Positions 34,701 through 44,886 are shown, numbered from the stretch's first letter. The stretch: 64,000 nucleotides of DNA from Clostridium omnivorum (GCF_026012015.1 NZ_BRXR01000001.1:4117501-4181500); one strand, 5' to 3'. Translations and numbers: made by a program. The notes: generated from the letters alone by a model not told the origin.

Positions 34701-36887
34701 TTGGCGGAAAAACAATACAGGGATAAGGTTATAATAAGAAAAAGGATGCTGATTATTTTTGGCATACTTTTTATTTTGTTTTTTTTGTTAACTAACAGAT
34801 TAGGGTATTTAATGATTGCACAAGCTGAAAAGCTAAACAAGCTTGCAACAGAACAGTGGACAAGTGAGGTTAAAATTGATGCTAAAAGGGGCAGAATTTT
34901 AGATAGAAATGGCTCAGAACTCGCTGTAAGTGCTAATGTTTTTAGAATAGACTTGGATCTTAATACCATTAGAAGTCATGATGAGAAGAATATGAGCAAG
35001 GAAGAAATAGCAAACAAGCTTGCATCAGCACTTAATATGGATCCCCTAGAAGTACTCAAGAAATTAGATACAAAACTGTCAAGTGGACTTCCTGCAGGAG
35101 CAAGTACACTTGCAAGAAGAATTGAAAAGGAACAGGCCGATAAAGTTAGAGATTTAGGACTTAGAGGAGTTTTAATATCATCAGATACTAAGCGTTATTA
35201 TAAAAATGGTGATTTTTTATCTCAAGTTTTGGGACATACTACCTCTGACGGCATAGGGCTAACAGGAGTTGAGAAGCAGTATGATACCATACTAGCAGGC
35301 ATTCCAGGAGTGCGTATAGCTGAAACGGATAACAAGAGTAAGGTTCAGCCCTATACAATTTCAGACTATACTAAACCTATAGATGGGAAAGATTTAGTTT
35401 TAACCATAGATGAAATAATACAGCAGTTTTGTGAAAAGGCTGCAAAACAGGCATTAAGTGATAACAAGGCAAAAGCAGTTACTATAATTGCTATGAATCC
35501 AAATAATGGTGAAATCTTGGCTATGGCAAATGAGCCGGGTTATAACCCAAATGATCCATGGATGAAAGGACAAAACATTTCTCCAGATGATTTACAGAAG
35601 ATGTGGAGAAACAGAGCTGTTAGTGATACCTTTGAACCAGGTTCCGTATTTAAGGTCGTTACAGCTACAGCAGCTATGTCAGAAAATGTGATAAGTGATA
35701 AAGATAAATGGGTTTGTACAGGAAGTTCTAAAATTGCCAATAGAATTATACACTGTTGGAAAAGAACAGGCCATGGAACTGAAAGTTTTGTAGACATACT
35801 AAAAAATTCCTGTAACGTTGGTTTTATGGATTTAGGTAAAAGACTAGGAAAAGATAAGCTGTACAAGTATATTGTTAAATTTGGATTTGGACAAAAGACA
35901 GGTGTTGATTTACCAGGAGAAGCAAAAGGTATAATCAAAAAACCTGAAAAAATGAATGATGTTGATTTGGCCACAATATCCTTTGGTCAAAGTAATACAG
36001 TTTCAGCTATTCAGTATATTACAGGATTAAATGCAATTGCAAATGGTGGTAAACTTATTACTCCACATGTAATGAAAGATATAACACATACAGAAAATAA
36101 TACTACTGTTGTGGATAAGCAGTATAATGACTATAATATAAGAAATGTTTTAGATGAAAATACTGTTAAAACACTAAGAGGATATCTTGAAAAAGTAGTA
36201 TCTGAAGGTGGAGGGAAAAATGCATATATTCCGGGATACCATATAGCAGGAAAGACTGGTACTGCTCAAAAAGTAAATGGTAGTACAGGCTCTTATGAGG
36301 CTGGAAAATATATATCATCCTTCGCAGGCATGGCACCTGCAGAAAATCCTAAAATAACACTTTTTGTTTCCATTGATGAACCTGATCCATCTAATTATTA
36401 TGCTGGACAAATAACAGCTCCAGTAGCAAAACAGGTTTTCAATGATATATTTAATTATCTTGCAATTGATGTAGATGCTTCTTCAGAGGATATTGCAAAA
36501 AGCATGTTAAAAGATGTTATAATACCTGAAGTAAGAGGCTTGAAGAAAGATCAAGCTGTTAAAATACTTAAAGAACAACATTTGGATTATCAATTTGACG
36601 GGAACGGTGAATATGTAACAGATATTAATCCTAAGCCAGGCTACAGTGTAAAAGAAGCTTCTAAATTAGTACTTTACACTGGCACTACATCAAACTATAA
36701 TAAAATTGTAGTTGTTCCAGATTTAAAAGGCTTTAGTAGAGAAAAAGCACAAAATATTTTAGATACATTGGGACTCAAAATTGAGTTCGATGGAGAAGGA
36801 CTAGTATCGGAACAAAGCATTTCTCCACTTGAACAAGTAAGTAAAGGAACTACAATTAATATAAAACTAGAACAATTAGGTGATTAG
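34701..36887 (+). CDS. spoVD: Class B penicillin-binding protein with two PASTA domains (SpoVD/PBP2B type)
   Basis: This is a transpeptidase that cross-links septal or spore peptidoglycan. The 728-residue protein has an N-terminal membrane helix, a pedestal (dimerisation) domain and a transpeptidase domain with Ser315-Val-Phe-Lys318 (EPGSVFKV), SCN and AGKTGTAQ. Two PASTA repeats follow (from about residue 610 and 675). Bacillus has separate pbpB (two PASTA) and spoVD (one PASTA) genes here; only one gene is present, so the name is by cluster habit and PBP2B is equally apt. The start is TTG 34701 after GGAGG. Confidence 0.88.
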   Translation: MAEKQYRDKVIIRKRMLIIFGILFILFFLLTNRLGYLMIAQAEKLNKLATEQWTSEVKIDAKRGRILDRNGSELAVSANVFRIDLDLNTIRSHDEKNMSKEEIANKLASALNMDPLEVLKKLDTKLSSGLPAGASTLARRIEKEQADKVRDLGLRGVLISSDTKRYYKNGDFLSQVLGHTTSDGIGLTGVEKQYDTILAGIPGVRIAETDNKSKVQPYTISDYTKPIDGKDLVLTIDEIIQQFCEKAAKQALSDNKAKAVTIIAMNPNNGEILAMANEPGYNPNDPWMKGQNISPDDLQKMWRNRAVSDTFEPGSVFKVVTATAAMSENVISDKDKWVCTGSSKIANRIIHCWKRTGHGTESFVDILKNSCNVGFMDLGKRLGKDKLYKYIVKFGFGQKTGVDLPGEAKGIIKKPEKMNDVDLATISFGQSNTVSAIQYITGLNAIANGGKLITPHVMKDITHTENNTTVVDKQYNDYNIRNVLDENTVKTLRGYLEKVVSEGGGKNAYIPGYHIAGKTGTAQKVNGSTGSYEAGKYISSFAGMAPAENPKITLFVSIDEPDPSNYYAGQITAPVAKQVFNDIFNYLAIDVDASSEDIAKSMLKDVIIPEVRGLKKDQAVKILKEQHLDYQFDGNGEYVTDINPKPGYSVKEASKLVLYTGTTSNYNKIVVVPDLKGFSREKAQNILDTLGLKIEFDGEGLVSEQSISPLEQVSKGTTINIKLEQLGD

Positions 36888-36894
36888 TTAATTA

Positions 36895-36965
36895 CGGCAT
36901 GCTGTATTACACTAAGTTTAAGATATTTATTTAATTAAATATCTTAAATGTAATTATGCATGCCG
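36895..36965 (+). repeat. Long imperfect hairpin between spoVD-like gene and murE
   Basis: A nested inverted repeat spans 71 bases: CGGCATGC (36895-36902) with GCATGCCG (36958-36965), ATTACA (36906-36911) with TGTAAT (36949-36954), and a perfect 13-bp core (36917-36929 with 36936-36948). No T-run follows. It may be a terminator-like or RNA-stabilising element, or a decayed mobile inverted repeat. Confidence 0.65.
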
Positions 36966-37026
36966 AAATTGTGTATAATTAAAATAAAATAAAATTTTAA
37001 TCACCAATTTAGGGAGTGATATTTAT

Positions 37027-38472
37027 ATGAAATTAAAGGAGTTATTAAAAGGTCTAAATTACACTATTTCAAATGGCAGCGAGGATATTGATATTTCAAA
37101 GGTAGAATATGATTCTAGAAAAATACTTAAAGGCGATTTGTTTTTTTGCATAGAAGGCTTTAAAGTAGATGGACATAGATTTGCTTCTACCGCTGTTAAG
37201 AATGGAGCAGCTGCAATAGTATGCATGCAGGATATAGAGGAAAACTTGCCTTGTACTATCATTAAAGTTAAGGACAGCAGAAAAGCAATGTCGTTGATAT
37301 CTGCAAATTACTATGAAAATCCTTCAGATAAGTTTAAGCTTATAGGAATAACGGGAACCAATGGAAAGACTACTTCTACTTTTATGATGAAATCTATACT
37401 TGAAGAGGCTTCAAAGAAGGTTGGCCTTATAGGTACCATAGCGAATTATATAGGGGATAAAAAAATGCATTCAGAGAGAACAACTCCGGAATCTTTAGAG
37501 CTTCAAAAGCTATTTTATGAAATGAATTCAGAGGGTGTTGATTATTGTATTATGGAAGTTTCATCACACTCTTTAAGTCTAGATAGAGTTTACGGTGTGG
37601 AATTTTCTGAAGCAATATTTACAAATTTAACTCAGGATCACCTTGATTTTCATAAAACTTTTGAAAACTATTATGAAGCAAAGCTTAAGCTCTTTAGTTC
37701 TGCCAAAAATTCAATAATTAACATTGATGATCAATATGGGAAAAGGGTATATGATGATGTTAAAAATAATAAAATAACCTATTCCATTGAAAAAGCTGCA
37801 GATATAAAAGCTGAGAACATAAATATACATTCTAGAGGTGCTAGCTTTAATTTAATTTATAAGGGTGATTCTATTAAAGTGAATTTAAATCTACCAGGAA
37901 GATATAACATATATAATGCACTTGGAAGTGCTGCTGCCTGCCTAAACGAAGGAGTGTCGCTTGAACATATCAAAGCAGGACTTGAAAAAGTTACTGTACC
38001 AGGTCGTTGTGAAATTGTGACTAAAGGATATGATTTAGGGTTTGATGTGATTGTGGATTATGCTCACACTCCAGATGGCTTAGAAAATATTTTGAAAACA
38101 GCTAGAGAGTTTACTGAAGGCAGACTTATAAGTGTTTTTGGCTGTGGTGGGGACAGGGATATAACTAAGAGACCTATAATGGGTAAAATAGGTAGTGATT
38201 TAAGTGATATTGCTGTAGTAACTTCAGATAACCCTAGAACAGAAGAACCAACTGCAATCATAGAAGATATAGTAAAAGGTATAGAGAAAGATAATTTTGT
38301 TGTAGTTTTAAATAGAGCAGAAGCTATTAAAAAGGCTATGTGTTTAGCAGAAAAAAATGATGTGATAGTTATTGCTGGAAAAGGTCATGAAGATTACCAA
38401 ATTTTAAAGGATAAGGTGATTCATTTTGATGAAAGAGAAATAATAAGAGATATAATAAAGGAGCTGTTTTAA
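37027..38472 (+). CDS. murE: UDP-MurNAc-L-Ala-D-Glu: meso-diaminopimelate ligase MurE
   Basis: MurE adds the third amino acid to the peptidoglycan stem peptide. The 481-residue protein has the ATP loop [11 protein letters not shown], the substrate motif ERTTPES and, near the C-terminus, SDNPRTEEP. The DNPR sequence is the recognition motif for meso-diaminopimelate rather than lysine. A downstream dapF gene in this window agrees with DAP-type peptidoglycan. The stop abuts the murF start. The start follows AGGGAGTGAT. Confidence 0.96.
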   Translation: MKLKELLKGLNYTISNGSEDIDISKVEYDSRKILKGDLFFCIEGFKVDGHRFASTAVKNGAAAIVCMQDIEENLPCTIIKVKDSRKAMSLISANYYENPSDKFKLIGITGTNGKTTSTFMMKSILEEASKKVGLIGTIANYIGDKKMHSERTTPESLELQKLFYEMNSEGVDYCIMEVSSHSLSLDRVYGVEFSEAIFTNLTQDHLDFHKTFENYYEAKLKLFSSAKNSIINIDDQYGKRVYDDVKNNKITYSIEKAADIKAENINIHSRGASFNLIYKGDSIKVNLNLPGRYNIYNALGSAAACLNEGVSLEHIKAGLEKVTVPGRCEIVTKGYDLGFDVIVDYAHTPDGLENILKTAREFTEGRLISVFGCGGDRDITKRPIMGKIGSDLSDIAVVTSDNPRTEEPTAIIEDIVKGIEKDNFVVVLNRAEAIKKAMCLAEKNDVIVIAGKGHEDYQILKDKVIHFDEREIIRDIIKELF

Positions 38473-39852
38473 TTGGAACACATAACTTTTGATGAAATAA
38501 TTAATGCCATAGATGGTGAAGAGTATATAAAAAGCAATTACATGGAATATAAAAGTGTCAGTACTGATACTAGAAAAATTCCAAAGGATAGTATTTTTAT
38601 TGCCTTGAAAGGCGAGAATTTTAATGCAAATAATTTTGTTAAGGAAGCAAGTGAAAAGGGTGCATCACTTTGCATAGTAGACGAAATAAAATTTGATAGT
38701 TCTCACTTAAATCCTAATACTTCTATAATTAAGGTTGAGAATACTAAAAAGGCTCTCTTGAAACTTGCAGCTTATTATAGAAAAAAATTAAATTTAAAGG
38801 TAATAGGGATTACTGGTTCTACAGGAAAAACTTCCACAAAGGATTTAGTGGCTGCAGCTCTTAGTGGTAAATATAAAGTATTTAAAACTAAAGGAAATTT
38901 TAATAATGAAATTGGGCTTCCGCTAATGATATTTCAACTTGATGATAGCTATGATATTGCAGTATTAGAAATGGGAATGAGTAATTTAAATGAAATCCAT
39001 AACCTTGCAGAGGTTGCTGAACCGGATATAGCTCTTATAACAAACATTGGAGTTTCCCATTTGGAAAATTTAAAAACTAGAGAAAATATTCTTAAAGCTA
39101 AAATGGAAATAACAGACTTTTTTAATGAGAAAAGTATTTTAATCATTAATACGGATAACGATTTACTTGCAACTGTTGAAAACAGACTATATTCCGTTTT
39201 AAGAACAGGTATAGAAAATGGAAAGGACTTTAAGGCTGTTGACATAAATTTGGACGAAAAGCATATAAATTTTAGAGTAGTGGAAAGTAATTCTTACACT
39301 AGTCCTATAATTAACATTGCTATTCCTGGAAAGCATAATATTCTCAATACTCTTTTGGCTATTGGTTGTTCAAGGAGCCTGGGAATGAGCTATGAAGAGA
39401 TATTAGATGGACTTGAAAATCTTGAAGTTACTTCTATGAGACTGGATATAGTAAGAGGGAATAAATTTACTATTATTGATGACTCATATAATGCAAGTCC
39501 TGACTCCATGAGAGCTGCAATAGAAGTACTAGCTACTATTGAGGGTAAGAGAAAAATAGCTGTACTTGGTACTATGAGAGAACTTGGAAATACTTCTTAT
39601 GATCTGCACAAGGAAATAGGTGAATATGCTAAAATAAAAGGTATTGATTATATCTATACCGTAGGTGAATACAGTGAAGCATATTTAGCTGGATTCAGTA
39701 ATAGTAATAATTCAAAGAATTTTAATAACATTGAAGAAGTTATTGAACACATTAAGGATATAGTATCCATAGAAGATGTTATACTTGTAAAGGCATCTAG
39801 AAGTATGAAGTTTGAAAATATAGTTAATAATCTAAAGATGATAAATTGCTAA
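38473..39852 (+). CDS. murF: UDP-MurNAc-tripeptide D-alanyl-D-alanine ligase MurF
   Basis: MurF adds D-Ala-D-Ala to complete the cytoplasmic UDP-MurNAc-pentapeptide. The 459-residue Mur ligase has the loop GITGSTGKTSTKD, the EMGMSNLNEI motif and the C-terminal DDSYNASPDSMRAAI signature specific for MurF. It starts with TTG immediately after the murE stop, with AAGGAGCTG in the murE end as ribosome site, so it is probably coupled to murE. Confidence 0.96.
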   Translation: MEHITFDEIINAIDGEEYIKSNYMEYKSVSTDTRKIPKDSIFIALKGENFNANNFVKEASEKGASLCIVDEIKFDSSHLNPNTSIIKVENTKKALLKLAAYYRKKLNLKVIGITGSTGKTSTKDLVAAALSGKYKVFKTKGNFNNEIGLPLMIFQLDDSYDIAVLEMGMSNLNEIHNLAEVAEPDIALITNIGVSHLENLKTRENILKAKMEITDFFNEKSILIINTDNDLLATVENRLYSVLRTGIENGKDFKAVDINLDEKHINFRVVESNSYTSPIINIAIPGKHNILNTLLAIGCSRSLGMSYEEILDGLENLEVTSMRLDIVRGNKFTIIDDSYNASPDSMRAAIEVLATIEGKRKIAVLGTMRELGNTSYDLHKEIGEYAKIKGIDYIYTVGEYSEAYLAGFSNSNNSKNFNNIEEVIEHIKDIVSIEDVILVKASRSMKFENIVNNLKMINC

Positions 39853-39867
39853 AAAGGAGATATTATT

Positions 39868-40833
39868 ATGGACAAAGTGGTTTATTCTGTTATAATTGCA
39901 TTTATTATTACCACATTACTAGGACCGGTATTTATACCTTTACTGCATAAGCTTAAATTTGGACAAAATATAAGAGAGGAAGGTCCTAAAAGCCATCAGA
40001 AAAAGGCTGGAACGCCAACTATGGGAGGCTTGATATTTATAATAGCATCCTGTATTACAATGGCAATTATTATACGAAAACCAAGTGATGAGGCCATGAT
40101 AGCTCTATATGCATTTGTTGCCTTTGGTTTTATTGGTGCTCTAGATGACGGCTTAAAGATTATACATAAAAAGAATTTAGGGCTTAAAGCTTATCAAAAG
40201 ATGCTGCTTCTATTAATAGTGTCTGGATTCTTAGCCTACTATGCAGCAAAGAATCCTAACGTTGGTACAAGTATATTTATACCTTTCTCTAAAATGAGCA
40301 TTAATCTAGGAGTTTGGTACATTCCATTTATAATTATCTATTTCGCTGCAACTACCAATGCAGTTAATTTAACAGATGGATTAGATGGACTTGCTACTAC
40401 TATTACATTATTAGTAATGACTTTTTTTTCTTTAGTAAGTTTTGGAATGTCACATTACACATTATCGCTATTTTGTGCAGTTATAGCAGGAGCACTTTTA
40501 GGATTTTTAAGATACAATGCTTTTCCTGCAAGAGTTTTTATGGGAGATACAGGATCCCTTGCATTAGGAGGAGCAGTAGCAGCAGTAGCTATGATATTAA
40601 AATTACCATTATTGGTTATAATAGTAGGTGGGATATATGTTGCTGAAGCTTTATCAGTTATTATTCAGGTAACTTCCTTCAAGCTTACTGGGAAAAGAGT
40701 ATTTAAAATGAGTCCGCTTCATCATCATTTTGAACTTTCAGGATGGCATGAAACAAAGGTAGTAGCTACTTTTGCAATTGTAACTGTTCTTTTATGCTTA
40801 ATAGCATTTTTGTCCTTACCAGCAATTATTTAG
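39868..40833 (+). CDS. mraY: Phospho-MurNAc-pentapeptide transferase MraY
   Basis: MraY makes lipid I by moving phospho-MurNAc-pentapeptide to undecaprenyl phosphate in the membrane. The 321-residue protein has about ten membrane helices and the active-site motifs GAPTMGG-type ([10 protein letters not shown]), [16 protein letters not shown] and the HHHFE loop. The start follows AAAAGGAG. It lies between murF and the SEDS protein; murD and murG, often in this cluster, are not present here. Confidence 0.97.
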   Translation: MDKVVYSVIIAFIITTLLGPVFIPLLHKLKFGQNIREEGPKSHQKKAGTPTMGGLIFIIASCITMAIIIRKPSDEAMIALYAFVAFGFIGALDDGLKIIHKKNLGLKAYQKMLLLLIVSGFLAYYAAKNPNVGTSIFIPFSKMSINLGVWYIPFIIIYFAATTNAVNLTDGLDGLATTITLLVMTFFSLVSFGMSHYTLSLFCAVIAGALLGFLRYNAFPARVFMGDTGSLALGGAVAAVAMILKLPLLVIIVGGIYVAEALSVIIQVTSFKLTGKRVFKMSPLHHHFELSGWHETKVVATFAIVTVLLCLIAFLSLPAII

Positions 40834-40844
40834 GAGGATAGATT

Positions 40845-41945
40845 ATGAGCAAACCCAAAATCAAAATGGGGCCAATTGATTTTCTTTTGTTTTCAACTGT
40901 TATGATACTAGTAGCCATTGGCGTTGTAATGGTATTTAGTGCAAGCTCCTACAGTGCATTTTATAATAACGGAGACAGTATGCTCTATCTAAAAAAACAA
41001 GGCATTTCTGCCGTTATAGGGCTTGTAGCTATGTTTTTTATGATAAAGCTCGATTATCATAAAATTAAAAAATATACTAATTTTATCATGTTAATTTCAA
41101 TAATATTACTATTTGCTGTTTTTGCTTTTCCATCTATTAATGGAGCAAAAAGGTGGATACCACTTCCAGGCTTTTCGCTTCAACCATCAGAACTAGCAAA
41201 ATATGTGGTAGTATTATATATGGCTAAAAGTATTGAATCAAAGGGTGAAAAAATTAAAAGCTTTACTTATGGGATTTTGCCATATCTATTAGTGTCGGGA
41301 TTTTTTGCTGGACTGGTACTGGCAGAAAAAAATCTAAGTATTGCTACTGTTATTTTATGTGTAACCCTGATTATTTTATTTGTTGCAGGAGCAAGATGGA
41401 TTCACTTTTTTGAGCTTTTGGGAACGGTAGTTGCTTTTGGAGTAACTTTTATTCTAATAGAGCCATATAGAATGGATAGATTAATGAACTTTAGAAATCC
41501 ATGGGCTAAGCCAAAGACTGAAGGATATCAGCTTATACAATCGCTCCTTGCATTAGGTTCAGGGGGAATATGGGGTGTAGGTCTCGGTAAGTCAAGACAA
41601 AAGTGCTATTATATACCTGAACCTCATACAGATTTCATATTCGCAGTAATAGGTGAAGAACTAGGGTTAATAGGATGTACATTAATTGTTATACTGTTTT
41701 TGGCTCTCATTTGGAGAGGTGTTAGAACCGCAATAAGAGCAAAGGATACTTATGGGACACTGCTTGCTATTGGTATTACTTCTGTAATAGCAATTCAAGC
41801 TATTATAAATATAGCCGTTGTAACTGGATCAATGCCTGTAACAGGAGTTCCGCTGCCCTTCATTAGTAATGGAGGCTCGTCGCTGCTATTTAACCTAATG
41901 GCAATGGGGATACTTCTTAATATTTCAAGACAATGTAATAGCTGA
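40845..41945 (+). CDS. spoVE: SEDS peptidoglycan polymerase FtsW/SpoVE
   Basis: This SEDS-family membrane glycosyltransferase polymerises lipid II together with a class B PBP. The 366-residue protein has about ten helices and the family stretches LQPSELAKYVVVLYMA, WGVGLGKSRQ and PHTDFIFAVIGEELG. A conserved C-terminal segment, PVTGVPLPFISNGGSS, is also present. Only one SEDS gene is in the cluster, next to the single class B PBP, so a division or spore-specific role cannot be separated. The start follows AGGAGGAT. Confidence 0.93.
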   Translation: MSKPKIKMGPIDFLLFSTVMILVAIGVVMVFSASSYSAFYNNGDSMLYLKKQGISAVIGLVAMFFMIKLDYHKIKKYTNFIMLISIILLFAVFAFPSINGAKRWIPLPGFSLQPSELAKYVVVLYMAKSIESKGEKIKSFTYGILPYLLVSGFFAGLVLAEKNLSIATVILCVTLIILFVAGARWIHFFELLGTVVAFGVTFILIEPYRMDRLMNFRNPWAKPKTEGYQLIQSLLALGSGGIWGVGLGKSRQKCYYIPEPHTDFIFAVIGEELGLIGCTLIVILFLALIWRGVRTAIRAKDTYGTLLAIGITSVIAIQAIINIAVVTGSMPVTGVPLPFISNGGSSLLFNLMAMGILLNISRQCNS

Positions 41946-41949
41946 TGTA

Positions 41950-41983
41950 AAATTATAGCATTGCAACTGCAATGCTATAATTT
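41950..41983 (+). terminator. Perfect 16-bp hairpin after spoVE
   Basis: AAATTATAGCATTGCA (41950-41965) pairs fully with 41968-41983. The loop is very short and only a weak T-tract (TTTATG) follows, so it may be a terminator or transcript-end stabiliser. Confidence 0.6.
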
Positions 41984-42123
41984 ATGTTAATAAAAATATT
42001 TTTGCAAAAAAGTTGTTAGATAAACAATATTTTCATTAATTCTTAAGAAAAATTATAATGAATTTAGTCCTATTAAGTGGTATTATTATATATATAATGT
42101 AAAAGCATAAGGTGTGATTAAAT

Positions 42124-42897
42124 TTGAACAATAATTCTATTGCTACAAAAAATGAGTTAATCGCAGTCAGAAGAAAAAGAAGACTGAAAAAAAGAGTTTT
42201 TATGTTAATGGTGCTGCTTATTGCCACTTTAATAACTTTAGCATTAAAGTTGACATACTTTAATATAAAAACTATACAAGTTACTAACAACTTTAATTTG
42301 ACAGCGAATGAAATAATTAAGACGTCAGGTATATTTAAAGATAATAATATCTTTTATGTAAGTTTTAGAAAAAGTAAAGAGAATTTATTATCAAATCCAT
42401 ATGTATTGGACGTAAATTTAAAAAGAAAACTTCCATCTACTATAATAATAGATGTAAAGGAAAGAAATGCTGTCTTTTATATTAGTGCTGATAATAAGTT
42501 GTATGTAGTAGATAAAGATGGAGTTGTATTAGAAGAAAAAGGCAGTATAGCTGGAATGAAGTTAACCAAGCTTGATGGTGTGAGTAAGGATGCCATAAAG
42601 GTTGGAAAACAATTAGTTCTAGACGACTCGAGAAAAATAGATGTTATAAGGAATATTACAGAACTATTATCAGTAAATAACAGTGGAATTGTGATGACAA
42701 GTTTAGATATAAGTGACATTATTAGTTTAAAGGCTTATTACGGCAATATGTGTGTTAAACTTGGAAGTGGGGAAAATCTAAAGAATAAGCTTAATAAAGC
42801 TAAAAGTATAATGGATTCCAATAAAGATTTGATTAGTGCTAAGGGTTATATTGATGTTGGATTTGAAGGAAATCCAGTTGTCTTTATCGAAAAATAA
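42124..42897 (+). CDS. ftsQ: Cell division protein FtsQ/DivIB
   Basis: FtsQ (DivIB) is a bitopic protein that links FtsL/DivIC to the septal synthase. The 257-residue product has a basic cytoplasmic head (RRKRRLKKR), one membrane helix at about residues 22-40, a POTRA domain (IKTIQVTNNFNLTANEIIKT) and an FtsQ-type beta domain. The start is TTG 42124 after AAGGTGTGAT. The call is solid by topology, the POTRA sequence and cluster position. Confidence 0.9.
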   Translation: MNNNSIATKNELIAVRRKRRLKKRVFMLMVLLIATLITLALKLTYFNIKTIQVTNNFNLTANEIIKTSGIFKDNNIFYVSFRKSKENLLSNPYVLDVNLKRKLPSTIIIDVKERNAVFYISADNKLYVVDKDGVVLEEKGSIAGMKLTKLDGVSKDAIKVGKQLVLDDSRKIDVIRNITELLSVNNSGIVMTSLDISDIISLKAYYGNMCVKLGSGENLKNKLNKAKSIMDSNKDLISAKGYIDVGFEGNPVVFIEK

Positions 42898-43014
42898 CTA
42901 TGAGTTGTAAATGCGACTTTTCTAGTTTTTGTTAAAAAAATTAGTTAATTAGCATGCTGAAAAATATTTTAATTGTGGAATAATTCATGTTTTGTAATAA
43001 AGGAGGAAGTCTAG

Positions 43015-43725
43015 ATGGGGAAATATAGATCGCAAATTACTGTTGCACTAGTTTGTTGTATATTGGGCTTTATGCTCAGTTACCAATTTAAAATGCTAAA
43101 TAAAAGGGAAAAATTAGTTGGTACTAGCAAAAATACAACTGAAGTAACAGCTGAAATAGAGCAATATAAAAAGCAAAAAGAAACACTTGAAAAAAGTGTT
43201 AGTGATTTACAAGCAAAGGTAAAAAAATATGAAGATGCAGCAGCAAATAAGGATGAAACAACTAAGAACATTCTTGATGAACTTGAAAATACAAGAATGT
43301 TAATTGGAAGTACAGATGTACAAGGACAGGGGATTACAGTTTACATTACTCCAGTAACTAAGCTTACAGGGACTGATATGGATGAAAGAATAACAGACAG
43401 ACATCTGGTTTATGTGGTAAATGAACTTAGATTTGCTGGAGCTGAGGCTATTTCCATAAATGACTATAGAGTTACAGCTATGACTGGAATAAGAAACTCA
43501 GGAAATCTTATTAAGATGAATGAAAATGATATGATTTCTCCATCAAAGAGAATTACTATTAAAGCAATAGGAGACAAGAATTTACTGTACAGTGCATTGA
43601 GCTTTCCAGAAATTTTTAACGATTTTAAAAGTTTTAGCGATATAAAAATTGAAAAGTCAGATAGTATTAAAATAGGTAAGTATAATCAAACTCTAAAAAC
43701 TGAGTTTGCAAAGCCAGTAAAATGA
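43015..43725 (+). CDS. DUF881-family membrane protein (first copy)
   Basis: The 236-residue protein has an N-terminal membrane helix (about residues 9-26), a coiled coil (about 42-85) and an extracellular DUF881 domain with LIGSTDVQGQGITVYI and ELRFAGAEAISIND. DUF881 proteins (YlxW/YlxX of Bacillus) sit with sbp in division clusters; their biochemical role is unknown. The start follows AAAGGAGGAAG. A second copy lies after sbp. Confidence 0.9.
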   Translation: MGKYRSQITVALVCCILGFMLSYQFKMLNKREKLVGTSKNTTEVTAEIEQYKKQKETLEKSVSDLQAKVKKYEDAAANKDETTKNILDELENTRMLIGSTDVQGQGITVYITPVTKLTGTDMDERITDRHLVYVVNELRFAGAEAISINDYRVTAMTGIRNSGNLIKMNENDMISPSKRITIKAIGDKNLLYSALSFPEIFNDFKSFSDIKIEKSDSIKIGKYNQTLKTEFAKPVK

Positions 43726-43740
43726 TTTTGAGGTGATATT

Positions 43741-44094
43741 ATGATTGGTATTTTAGGTTTACTTGTAGGAATTATAATAGGAATAGTCTGGAATATAAAT
43801 ATTCCGGAAAAATTTTCACCATATATGTCTGTGGCTATACTGGCATGTTTGGATTCAGTATTTGGTGCTATTAGAGCAGCTCTTTCTAAAAACTTTCGAG
43901 CAGATATATTCATATCTGGATTTTTTGGAAATGCAGTGTTAGCTGCTGCTTTAGCTTATCTTGGAGATAAGATGGGAGTACCAATATACTTAGCCGCTGT
44001 TATTGTATTTGGTGGTAGAGTATTTGACAACTTTGCAATAATAAGAAGATTAATTCTAGAAAAGGCTAAATCACACAATGAGGTGGTAAAATGA
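43741..44094 (+). CDS. sbp: Small basic protein Sbp (DUF1290)
   Basis: The 117-residue membrane protein has three to four hydrophobic helices and matches the Sbp/DUF1290 family (NINIPEKFSPYMSVAILACLD at about residues 18-38). A role is unknown. It is set between two DUF881 genes and overlaps the second one by four bases (ATGA). The start follows GAGGTGAT. Confidence 0.92.
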   Translation: MIGILGLLVGIIIGIVWNINIPEKFSPYMSVAILACLDSVFGAIRAALSKNFRADIFISGFFGNAVLAAALAYLGDKMGVPIYLAAVIVFGGRVFDNFAIIRRLILEKAKSHNEVVK

Positions 44095-44813
44095 AAACCA
44101 ACGAAGCTAGCGTGTTTGTTTTTATGGCTTCGGTTATCATTGGAATACTAATTTCATTAAATATCAATTTTAATAGAGATTATAACAGAGTTTTTTTAAG
44201 TGCTCAGCAATATCAAGATGCATACAACGATCGAAACAAGCTTATAAATGATATAAGTTCTCTACAAAAACAATATGATGATTATAATACTAAGCTGAAT
44301 AAGTATAAATATGGAGATAAAAATCAGCATCAAGTACTTAGTGAAATGGAATCTGAATTGTTAAAAAACAAGATGTCACTTGGTACTGTGGATGTTGAAG
44401 GGCAAGGTATAAAAATCACTTTAAGTGATGCCAGTACAGAATTTGATAATAATCAGATTGACTATGAATTTCGGGTTATTCATAACACAGATATGATACA
44501 GGTAATAAATGATTTGAAAAATTCGGGTGCTGAGGCTATTTCTATTAATGGTCAGAGAATCATAGATAGATCTGAAATAATATGTGATGGCCCTTTTTTA
44601 AAAGTTAATGGAGTAAAGATTCCAGGTCCATTTACTATTTATGCTATTGGAAAATCAGAGGTTTTAAAGAATTATATGTTGTTAGATGATAATTATATTG
44701 AGCAGATACTATTACCAAGAAACATTAACGTTGATATAATAGAACTCGATAAAGTAAAGATTCCAGCCTATGAAGGTATAATAGATGGCGAATACCTTTC
44801 AAGTAAAAAATAA
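44091..44813 (+). CDS. DUF881-family membrane protein (second copy)
   Basis: The 240-residue paralogue of the gene at 43015 has the same layout: an N-terminal membrane helix, a coiled coil and a DUF881 domain with SLGTVDVEGQGIKITL and DLKNSGAEAISING. The two copies flank sbp, and the order DUF881-sbp-DUF881 differs from the ylxW-ylxX-sbp order of Bacillus. Translation is probably coupled to sbp through the ATGA overlap. Confidence 0.9.
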   Translation: MKTNEASVFVFMASVIIGILISLNINFNRDYNRVFLSAQQYQDAYNDRNKLINDISSLQKQYDDYNTKLNKYKYGDKNQHQVLSEMESELLKNKMSLGTVDVEGQGIKITLSDASTEFDNNQIDYEFRVIHNTDMIQVINDLKNSGAEAISINGQRIIDRSEIICDGPFLKVNGVKIPGPFTIYAIGKSEVLKNYMLLDDNYIEQILLPRNINVDIIELDKVKIPAYEGIIDGEYLSSKK

Positions 44814-44831
44814 TTATAATTAAATTGCAAA

Positions 44832-44886
44832 TAACCTTTTATATTAATCGGTGTTAAATTATGTCGTTTATTAATATAAAAGGTTA
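44832..44886 (+). repeat. 17-bp perfect inverted repeat before yggS
   Basis: TAACCTTTTATATTAAT (44832-44848) pairs perfectly with 44870-44886 across a 21-base loop. It lies 19 bases after the second DUF881 gene and lacks a T-run. It may end the upstream transcript or be a small repeated element. Confidence 0.6.
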
